Source: M55B111 sp964614065 (lineage in GTDB: Bacteria > Bipolaricaulota > Bipolaricaulia > M55B111). From it: a stretch of 11,307 nucleotides of DNA. The DNA lies in contig CAZTJJ010000049.1 in the NCBI GenBank assembly GCA_964614065.1, forward strand, positions 1-11,307. Direction: 5' to 3'. The notes below the pieces were generated by a model. The model did no database searches, was not told where the DNA came from, and was given only the letters and a program-made list of their open reading frames with translations. The position numbers and the translations under genes are program-made. Every line of letters begins with the position of its first letter. The first letter of the stretch is position 1. Shown one piece after another: positions 5,919 to 11,307 of this stretch.

Positions 5919-7196
5919 GTGGCCGAAACACAACTATCTAGAGACGATGAATTTGGATTAACAGAAGAACAACAATTACTGAAAGAGAGTTTGCTTGATT
6001 GGGGAGAAAGAGAACTGCCTTTGACTCGAGTAATAAAGATGAATCAGGAAGGACACCCTTACCCTGAGGATCTTGTAAAAAGTATGGCTGATCTTGGAAT
6101 TATTATGGGCACGGTTCCCACAGAACAAGGGGGGAGCGGTCTAACCTGGGAAGATCAGATGTTAATTGCCGATCTGATCGGTTACATAGATCCAAGTATT
6201 GCAACTGCAGCTGGCTTCATGGCCGTGGAGACTGGTTGGGGTTTCACGCTGAATCGTTATGGCAACGAGACCATTCAGAAAGAATTTATCAAACCGGCCA
6301 TCAACGGGGAGAAGTTTGTAGGAATTGCTACTACAGAACCAGGTGGAGGATCGGACGTAGCCGGGTTTGAGTGTACAGCCGAACGAGATGGCGACGACTG
6401 GATCTTAAACGGGGAAAAGACGTTTATTAGTGGAACTGAAGAGGTTCAGGAAATGGGCGGTGCCTACTGGGTCAACGTGCGAACCGGACCTGCGCCCGAA
6501 GACGCTTCACACAAGAACATGACCTCTTTCTGTGTCCCCGTTGACGCGGACGGCATGAACTTTCAGGAACCCTATAGAGATGCCGGTAGAATGGCCATTT
6601 CCACCGGCGGATTCATCATGGAAGACGTGCGAATTCCTGACGAGTACCGACTCGGTGAAGAGGGCAAAGGATTTTACTATACCATGGAAGGGTTCGATAA
6701 CGCCAGGATGTTGATTGGAGCGAGCTCCGTCGGAGTCACCAGGCGGGTCCTTGAAGAGGCGGCAGACTACATCAAACAGAGGGAGACCTTCGGAAAACCG
6801 CTTGCCAAGTACGAGGGTATTCAGTTCGAATTTGTCGATCTCTATACTCGGATGAAGGCCCTTCGCTTAATGTACGAGCAGGTTGCCAAGATGCAGGATA
6901 CACGGTACGAGGAAGCCGGTTATGGAGACGTAGAAGGTAAACCAAAGACATTTAGTCCCACCGATGTAGTTCGCTGGATTTCCATGATCAAGTGGAAAGC
7001 ACCCCACCTTGCAAAGGAAGCCGCGGACAAGGCTATGCACTGGCTAGGAGCGGCTGGCTACAGTGATGAATACGTATTCGAGACTGCGTGGAAGGGAATC
7101 ATGTCCTACTGTGTCGGTGCAGAGGGTGGAGCAAATATTCAGAAGATAGTTATTGCTCGAGAAACCCTCGGACCCGAGTTCATGCCATATAAGTAA
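5919..7196 (+). CDS. acyl-CoA dehydrogenase (FAD)
   Basis: A 425-residue flavoenzyme that puts a trans-2,3 double bond into an acyl-CoA and hands electrons to the electron transfer flavoprotein encoded next. I chose GTG 5919 because AAGGAG (5905-5910) lies 8 bases upstream; the in-frame GTG at 5910 overlaps that site. Hallmarks are GIATTEPGGGSDVAG (135-149, FAD and substrate binding), LNGEKTFISG, RETFGKPL (from 288) and a C-terminal AEGGANIQKIVIARE. In that last motif Glu402 aligns with the catalytic base of the medium-chain enzyme's YEGT motif. It is about 40 residues longer than the common 380, with extra sequence near VRTGPAPEDASHKN and around EAGYGDVEGKPKTF. It follows the oxidoreductase by 41 bases and precedes etfB by 12. 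Substrate is unknown; a branched short-chain acyl-CoA such as 2-methylbutanoyl-CoA would suit the context. Confidence 0.93.
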   Translation: MAETQLSRDDEFGLTEEQQLLKESLLDWGERELPLTRVIKMNQEGHPYPEDLVKSMADLGIIMGTVPTEQGGSGLTWEDQMLIADLIGYIDPSIATAAGFMAVETGWGFTLNRYGNETIQKEFIKPAINGEKFVGIATTEPGGGSDVAGFECTAERDGDDWILNGEKTFISGTEEVQEMGGAYWVNVRTGPAPEDASHKNMTSFCVPVDADGMNFQEPYRDAGRMAISTGGFIMEDVRIPDEYRLGEEGKGFYYTMEGFDNARMLIGASSVGVTRRVLEEAADYIKQRETFGKPLAKYEGIQFEFVDLYTRMKALRLMYEQVAKMQDTRYEEAGYGDVEGKPKTFSPTDVVRWISMIKWKAPHLAKEAADKAMHWLGAAGYSDEYVFETAWKGIMSYCVGAEGGANIQKIVIARETLGPEFMPYK

Positions 7197-7208
7197 CGGT
7201 GATTTTAA

Positions 7209-8015
7209 ATGGACTTTTTGGTATTTGTTAAGCAGGTACCCGATACCAACGACGTGGAAGTGGATGAAGAATCGGGCACGATCATCAGGGAAGGAGTAGA
7301 GTCCATACTCAATCCGTTTGACGAATACGCTCTCAACCTGGCTATTCGGTTAAAAGAAGAGACGGATGAAGAAGTGGAGATTACAGCTATAAGCATGGGG
7401 CCTCCTCAGGCCAAGGAGGCCCTGCGGAAATGCTTGGCAATTGGTGCCGACCGCGCGATACTTCTGTCCGACAAAGCCTTTGCCGGCGCCGATACCTGGG
7501 CGACTTCTTGCACGCTGTTTAAAGCTGTTGAAAAGCTAGGGGGCGCTGATCTTTACTTTACAGGGCAGGAAGCGACGGATGGGAATACTGCTCAAGTGGG
7601 GCCGGAGATGGCGAGTAACCTCAATATATCCCCCATTACCTATGTGGAAGAGGTCTTGGATTTCGACCCTGATGAGGGAACTATCTCCGTCAGAAAAGAG
7701 ACTGATCAGGGTTATATGAAAGTCCAAGGTAAATTGCCACTGGTCCTTTCCTGTATGACCCCGCCCGATTTTGAGCCCCGGATTCCTGGCGTGAAGGAAA
7801 TCATGGCTGCTAAGAAGAAGCCGATGGAGACCTGGGGCAGCGAAGAACTAGAAGGTTCGTCGGACCAATTTGGCCTCGAAGGGTCGGAGTCACAGGTAAT
7901 TTCCACCTATCCACCTTCATCGAAGGGGCCGGGTGAGAAATTCGAAGGAACACCTGAAGAAGAAGCTACTAAGATCCTACAAAGACTAGAAAGCGAGGGT
8001 TTCTTAGATGATTAA
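7209..8015 (+). CDS. etfB: electron transfer flavoprotein, beta subunit
   Basis: A 268-residue EtfB, near the usual 255-265. With EtfA it forms the soluble flavoprotein that accepts electrons from the acyl-CoA dehydrogenase encoded just upstream. Hallmarks are the start MDFLVFVKQVPDT, NPFDEYALNLAIRLKE, GQEATDGNTAQVGPEMA (from residue 119, nucleotide/flavin phosphate loop) and the C-terminal signature EPRIPGVKEIMAAKKKP. The ribosome site is weak (GGTGA at 7198-7202, 6 bases before ATG) and sits right behind the dehydrogenase stop codon, so translation may depend partly on the upstream gene. The last 8 bases overlap etfA. Whether this Etf bifurcates electrons (NADH plus ferredoxin) or is a simple carrier cannot be settled from motifs seen here; the ferredoxin domain on EtfA is found in several clostridial bifurcating systems. 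Confidence 0.95.
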   Translation: MDFLVFVKQVPDTNDVEVDEESGTIIREGVESILNPFDEYALNLAIRLKEETDEEVEITAISMGPPQAKEALRKCLAIGADRAILLSDKAFAGADTWATSCTLFKAVEKLGGADLYFTGQEATDGNTAQVGPEMASNLNISPITYVEEVLDFDPDEGTISVRKETDQGYMKVQGKLPLVLSCMTPPDFEPRIPGVKEIMAAKKKPMETWGSEELEGSSDQFGLEGSESQVISTYPPSSKGPGEKFEGTPEEEATKILQRLESEGFLDD

Positions 8016-9207
8016 GATAGATAGAGACAAATGTATCGGATGCGGTGTATGTGTCGATGTATGTCCCGTTGATGCGTTGAGTCTCGACGATGACGAAAAG
8101 GCAGTTGTTGATGAAGGGCTTTGTACGTCCTGTGGTATGTGTATCTCGCCATGCCCCACGGACGCTATAGAGACGAAGTTGATGGCCCAGAAGGCGGATA
8201 CTTCGGATTACAGCGGGGTCTGGGTTTTTGGTGAAACCATTGACGGAGAATTAAGTCCCGTGGTACCTCAGTTACTGGGAAAGGGCAAGGAGCTCGCTTC
8301 CGAGTTTGGCGACGAATTGGCCACGGCTATCGTAGGTTCGGATGTCAAGGAAGCAGCTCGGGCCTCCGGGAGTTTTGGCGCCGAGAAGGCTTACGTGATA
8401 GAGGGTGAGGAATTTGAGCAGTACAATACCCTCTTTTACAGCTCCGCCCTGGCTCAATTGATAAAGGAGTTTAAACCCCGTGTGTTACTGTTTGGTGCCA
8501 CTCACTTGGGAAGGGACCTTGCTCCTTACGTGGCGGGACAGTTGGGTCTTGGTTTGACCGCTGATTGTACAGAACTCTCCATTCAGGAGATGGATGGCGA
8601 GAAGTTACTTCTGCAGACCAGACCTGCACTGGGTGGTAACGTGATGGCCGACATAGTCTGTCCCAATACGAGACCTCAAATGGCTACGGTCCGACCGAAT
8701 GTCTTCTCTCCACCCGAAGGATTGGATAACGGGGATCCGGAGATCGTTGAGCGGGAAGCCAAAATTGATCCTGATATCTCCACGGTAAAGATCCTGGAGA
8801 GACTGGAAGAAGGTGAAGCCGGGGCCAGCGTCGAAGAAGCGGATGTTATCGTAGCTGGAGGCCGTGGTGTGGGATCGAAAGAAAACTTCCAGCTATTAGA
8901 AGATCTCGCTGATACCCTTGGTGGGGTGGTTGGATGTTCCAGACCAATTGTTGAAGATGGATGGATACCCAAATCACAACAAGTCGGGCAAAGTGGTAAG
9001 ACAGTTTCTCCGAAATTGTACATTGCATGTGGTATTTCTGGAGCGATCCAGCACCTGGTAGGTATACGGGATTCGGATACCATAATTGCCATCAATAAGG
9101 ATCCGGACGCGCCTATTTTTGAGTTAGCAGACCTATCGCTTGTTGGAGATCTGCACGAAGTCATTCCCAAGTTGCTAGAACGTCTGAGAGGTGAGAATGG
9201 AAGCTGA
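8008..9207 (+). CDS. etfA: electron transfer flavoprotein, alpha subunit with N-terminal 2[4Fe-4S] ferredoxin domain
   Basis: A 399-residue EtfA, longer than the plain form of about 320-340 because of a ferredoxin-like domain at residues 1 to about 56. Cluster ligands are Cys9, 12, 15, 19 (CIGCGVCVDVCP) and Cys39, 42, 45, 49 (CTSCGMCISPCP). The middle part is the Etf alpha/beta domain. The C-terminal FAD domain has AGGRGVGSKENF, CSRPIVEDGWIPKSQQVG and, from about residue 327, GQSGKTVSPKLYIACGISG, the EtfA signature. A ferredoxin-bearing EtfA is established in clostridial caffeyl-CoA reductase and lactate dehydrogenase complexes, where Etf couples NAD and ferredoxin. Here it would pair with the upstream acyl-CoA dehydrogenase, possibly running backward to drive an uphill acyl-CoA oxidation (inference). 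The ATG overlaps the end of etfB by 8 bases. Confidence 0.96.
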   Translation: MIKIDRDKCIGCGVCVDVCPVDALSLDDDEKAVVDEGLCTSCGMCISPCPTDAIETKLMAQKADTSDYSGVWVFGETIDGELSPVVPQLLGKGKELASEFGDELATAIVGSDVKEAARASGSFGAEKAYVIEGEEFEQYNTLFYSSALAQLIKEFKPRVLLFGATHLGRDLAPYVAGQLGLGLTADCTELSIQEMDGEKLLLQTRPALGGNVMADIVCPNTRPQMATVRPNVFSPPEGLDNGDPEIVEREAKIDPDISTVKILERLEEGEAGASVEEADVIVAGGRGVGSKENFQLLEDLADTLGGVVGCSRPIVEDGWIPKSQQVGQSGKTVSPKLYIACGISGAIQHLVGIRDSDTIIAINKDPDAPIFELADLSLVGDLHEVIPKLLERLRGENGS

Positions 9208-10342
9208 CTGTATTGAAAAAGTCGCGGTTGTAGGATCGGGTACCATGGGCCACGGAATAGCTGAGGTATGTGCCATTGCTGGACTTGAAGTTGGGATAAC
9301 GGACGTTAAACAGGAGTTCTTGGACAATGCAATGGAGTCGATATCGGCAAGTCTGGAAAAACTTGAGGAGAAAGGGAAATTAACTAGTTCTGAAAGAGAA
9401 GGGGCATTGAACAGGATAACGACTAACCTTAGCACGGAAATAGTAGTGGCTCCGTGCCAGTTGGCTATTGAGGCAGTGCCCGAAAAAATGGAGATCAAGC
9501 AGAACGTTTTTCATAACATAGATCAAGCTATCGAGGAAACCGCGTTAATTGCCACCAATACGAGTTCTCTTTCCGTGAGCGATCTTTCTTCTGAAGTGTC
9601 TAAACCAGAAAGATTTTTAGGGATTCATTTTTTCAATCCTCCAGTCCGAATGAAACTTGTGGAAGTAATTAAAGGTGCGAAGACGGAGGAGGCCGCAGTT
9701 GAAACTGCGATGGACTTTTCTCGTCGCTTGGGAAAGGAGCCTGTGTATTGTAGAAAGGACTCTCCCGGTTTCATCGTAAATGCAATTTTATTTCCCTATT
9801 TGTTAGAGGCTGTTTGGCTTCGTGAGGAAGAAGGACTTAATCCGGAAGTTATGGATTCAGCGGTGGTCGAAAAGCTAGGTTTCCCTATGGGTCCTTTCGA
9901 ACTGCTGGATCTTGTTGGTTTGGATGTTGCCAAAGAGATTGGGGAAGTAATTGGCTGGCCCATTCCTCCCTCGGTCGAAGATAAAGTTGAAATAGGCCAT
10001 CTGGGCAGGAAAAGCAAACGCGGTTTCTACGATTACTCTGCGGAAGGTCCAAGCTACAGCCCCGAAGAGGGAAAAGATTTCAACCCTGTTCCACTATTTG
10101 CGGTGATGGCTAATGAGTCAGCAGGAGTTCTCGAAGAAGGCGTGGCCAGTGCCGGCGATATCGATCTGGCAATGGAATTGGGAGCTGGGTTGCCCGAGGG
10201 ACCAATTAAACTTGCCCAACAAAAAGGGTTGCAAAAGATGAGAGAGGGACTGGAATACCTCGCGGAGCTAAGTTCGACGGCTGAAGGTAGATATCAGGCG
10301 TACGGCCCCCTGAAGGAGGGATACAGTGAGTACGGAGTTTGA
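9197..10342 (+). CDS. 3-hydroxyacyl-CoA dehydrogenase (NAD)
   Basis: A 381-residue enzyme that oxidises a 3-hydroxyacyl-CoA to the 3-oxoacyl-CoA with NAD in the cytoplasm. The N-terminal Rossmann domain has GSGTMG (Gly13, 15, 18). His144 (GIHFFNPP) and Glu156 (KLVEVI) are spaced like the catalytic His-Glu pair of the human enzyme. The first C-terminal helical domain includes DSPGFIVNAILFPY and GFPMGPFELLDLVGLD. A second, degenerate copy of that domain (about 296-381, ESAGVLEEGVASAGDIDLAM) explains the length over the usual 280-290. I chose ATG 9197 over the in-frame GTG 9191 because GAGAGGTGA (9186-9194) gives a better ribosome site and the family starts close to IEKVAVVG. It overlaps etfA by 11 bases and the enoyl-CoA hydratase gene by 17. 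Confidence 0.94.
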   Translation: MEADCIEKVAVVGSGTMGHGIAEVCAIAGLEVGITDVKQEFLDNAMESISASLEKLEEKGKLTSSEREGALNRITTNLSTEIVVAPCQLAIEAVPEKMEIKQNVFHNIDQAIEETALIATNTSSLSVSDLSSEVSKPERFLGIHFFNPPVRMKLVEVIKGAKTEEAAVETAMDFSRRLGKEPVYCRKDSPGFIVNAILFPYLLEAVWLREEEGLNPEVMDSAVVEKLGFPMGPFELLDLVGLDVAKEIGEVIGWPIPPSVEDKVEIGHLGRKSKRGFYDYSAEGPSYSPEEGKDFNPVPLFAVMANESAGVLEEGVASAGDIDLAMELGAGLPEGPIKLAQQKGLQKMREGLEYLAELSSTAEGRYQAYGPLKEGYSEYGV

Positions 10343-11081
10343 TTACGTAAATTTAGAAATCGACAACGAGGAAATAGCCCGGGTCGAACTCGATCGTCCC
10401 GATCATTTGAATTCTTTGAACCAAGAACTACGATCTGAACTGACCGAGGTATTCGGCCTTGTTGAAAAGAAGTCGGTTAGCGTAGTCACTTTGTGGGGTG
10501 CGGGCAAAGCTTTTTCTGCGGGTGCAGATCTCGGCGATTTTTTGAAGATCGATCCCGATCTTTATACTCAGTTTATGGGTGATTTTTTCAATTTACCCGA
10601 GAAATGTTCGGCCCCGACGGTTGCGGTCATTGACGGTTATGCTTTGGGTGGCGGGTTGGAACTGGCCATGGCCTGTGATCTGAGAGTTGCTACCGACCGC
10701 TCCAGGCTTGGTCAACCCGAAATAGGTCTCGGTCTTATACCCGGTGGGGGAGGAACTCAAAGATTGACCAGACTGGTGGGAATGGGTAGGGCGAAGGAAT
10801 TGATTATGACGGGGAAACAGATTAGTGCGAAGAGAGCGGGTGACTGGGGTCTTGTGAATAAAGTAGTGGAAGCAGAGGAATTGGACGATGCTCTCGTTGA
10901 TTTCATAAAACCACTTTTAGATCCTCCCCAAAAAGCTCTACGGGTGGCCAAGAGAGTGATAGATCAAGGTGCGGGTCGAGATTTACCAATCGGTTTGGAG
11001 ATTGAGAAGCAAGGCTTTTCAACTCTTTTGAGTACTGAGGAAGCACGTGAAAGGATAAGTGCGTTTTTGAACAAAAGCTGA
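10326..11081 (+). CDS. enoyl-CoA hydratase/isomerase (crotonase family)
   Basis: A 251-residue crotonase-fold protein of standard length (about 255-260). It should add water to the trans-2-enoyl-CoA made by the acyl-CoA dehydrogenase, giving the substrate of the upstream 3-hydroxyacyl-CoA dehydrogenase. AFSAGADL and ALGGGLELAMACD form the oxyanion hole. Glu112 (GLELAM) and Glu132 (GQPEIGLG) are 20 residues apart, matching the two catalytic glutamates of rat mitochondrial hydratase, so hydratase activity is likely rather than a bare crotonase fold. PGGGGTQRLTRLVG follows as in true hydratases. The start is a GTG preceded by AAGGAGG (10314-10320) with a 5-base gap, inside the end of the preceding gene. 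Chain-length preference is not visible. Confidence 0.94.
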   Translation: MSTEFDYVNLEIDNEEIARVELDRPDHLNSLNQELRSELTEVFGLVEKKSVSVVTLWGAGKAFSAGADLGDFLKIDPDLYTQFMGDFFNLPEKCSAPTVAVIDGYALGGGLELAMACDLRVATDRSRLGQPEIGLGLIPGGGGTQRLTRLVGMGRAKELIMTGKQISAKRAGDWGLVNKVVEAEELDDALVDFIKPLLDPPQKALRVAKRVIDQGAGRDLPIGLEIEKQGFSTLLSTEEARERISAFLNKS

Positions 11082-11114
11082 TTTTTTTGATAAATCAATA
11101 AAGGAGTGTAAACG

Positions 11115-11307
11115 TTGACTGATAGAAAACCTGTCATAGTATCTTCGGTCAGGACGGCAGTCGGAAAATTTGGGGGTTCGTTGAAGGATTTTAAGGTGAC
11201 CGAGCTGGGTAGTATCGTGATCAAAGAAGTGTTGCAGAGAGCCGGTGTCAGACCGGTCGTATCGGATAAATTAAAGAGTTACCGCCCTAATAAGACAAAG
11301 GATAGGG
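11115..11307 (+). CDS. thiolase (acetyl-CoA acyltransferase), N-terminal fragment cut by window edge
   Basis: The frame opens with a TTG at 11115, 8 bases after AAGGAG (11101-11106), and stays open to the edge (64 codons). Residues 7-46 read as a thiolase N terminus: VIVSSVRTAVGKFGGSLKD, then VTELGSIVIKEVLQRAGVRP. Thiolases cleave a 3-oxoacyl-CoA with CoA, which would be the last step of the pathway encoded by the preceding genes. The active-site cysteine lies beyond the window. From about residue 47 (near base 11253) the translation no longer follows the family, where VDEVI-like sequence is expected, and no other forward frame restores it. The gene is 33 bases after the enoyl-CoA hydratase stop. 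Identity of the start is good; the last 50 or so bases are doubtful. Confidence 0.82.
   Translation, partial: MTDRKPVIVSSVRTAVGKFGGSLKDFKVTELGSIVIKEVLQRAGVRPVVSDKLKSYRPNKTKDR

Noticed and set aside
7398..7422. Eight-base inverted repeat GGGCCTCC/GGAGGCCC inside etfB
   Set aside because: Arms of this length are expected about once by chance in a window of this size, and it lies in ordinary coding sequence.
8676..9170. 164-codon open frame on the minus strand inside etfA
   Set aside because: It lies wholly antisense to a confidently identified gene. The protein is Ser/Pro-rich low-complexity sequence typical of a shadow frame, with no recognisable domain.
9191..9196. Upstream GTG start for the 3-hydroxyacyl-CoA dehydrogenase
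   Set aside because: It lies within the AGGTGA ribosome site that serves the ATG at 9197.
9175..9498. 107-codon minus-strand open frame across the etfA/3-hydroxyacyl-CoA dehydrogenase junction
   Set aside because: Antisense to two well-supported genes with conserved motifs; no family resemblance.
11082..11098. Run of seven T and a TTGAT-AA-ATCAA inverted repeat after the enoyl-CoA hydratase gene, as a terminator
   Set aside because: No GC-rich stem precedes the T run, the inverted repeat follows it and has a 2-base loop, and the next gene starts 33 bases on, so the operon seems to continue.

Overview
The window is a single-strand (+) block of catabolic genes from an anaerobic bacterium. Its core looks like a ferredoxin- and flavin-linked route that turns a 2-oxo acid into an acyl-CoA and then takes it through beta-oxidation. 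Signs of an anaerobe are an aldehyde:ferredoxin oxidoreductase family protein, a 2-oxoacid:ferredoxin oxidoreductase, and an electron transfer flavoprotein whose alpha subunit carries a two-cluster ferredoxin domain. Strong AGGAG-type ribosome sites, GTG and TTG starts and a GntR/FadR-type repressor point to Bacteria. Bacillota (Clostridia-like) is my best guess, but nothing here fixes the taxon.

Layout. Positions 3-1316 hold the C-terminal two thirds or so of an aldehyde:ferredoxin oxidoreductase family protein cut by the window edge. A 147-base gap with no clear terminator follows, then a PLP aminotransferase (1464-2642). The 115 bases at 2643-2757 are the main control region: a hairpin, a perfect TTGACA -35 box and a perfect palindrome ATATTGGT-AGG-ACCAATAT directly in front of a FadR-subfamily regulator gene (2758-3471). 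From there a tightly packed operon runs to the window end: 2-oxoacid:ferredoxin oxidoreductase alpha (3510-4622) and a fused beta-gamma subunit (4612-5877), acyl-CoA dehydrogenase (5919-7196), etfB (7209-8015), etfA with ferredoxin domain (8008-9207), 3-hydroxyacyl-CoA dehydrogenase (9197-10342), enoyl-CoA hydratase (10326-11081) and the start of a thiolase (11115 to the end). Several neighbours overlap by 8-17 bases, which suggests translational coupling.

How the parts fit (inference). The aminotransferase would make a 2-oxo acid and the oxidoreductase would decarboxylate it to an acyl-CoA with reduction of ferredoxin. The dehydrogenase would desaturate that acyl-CoA and pass electrons to EtfBA. 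Hydratase, 3-hydroxyacyl-CoA dehydrogenase and thiolase would finish the cleavage. This order of reactions matches isoleucine degradation through 2-methylbutanoyl-CoA especially well, but the substrate cannot be read from the sequence. The aldehyde oxidoreductase could remove aldehydes formed as side products by the 2-oxoacid oxidoreductase. The regulator probably represses its own operon through the palindrome.

No RNA genes, insertion sequences, CRISPR arrays or phage genes were seen. No gene-free stretch exceeds 300 bases.
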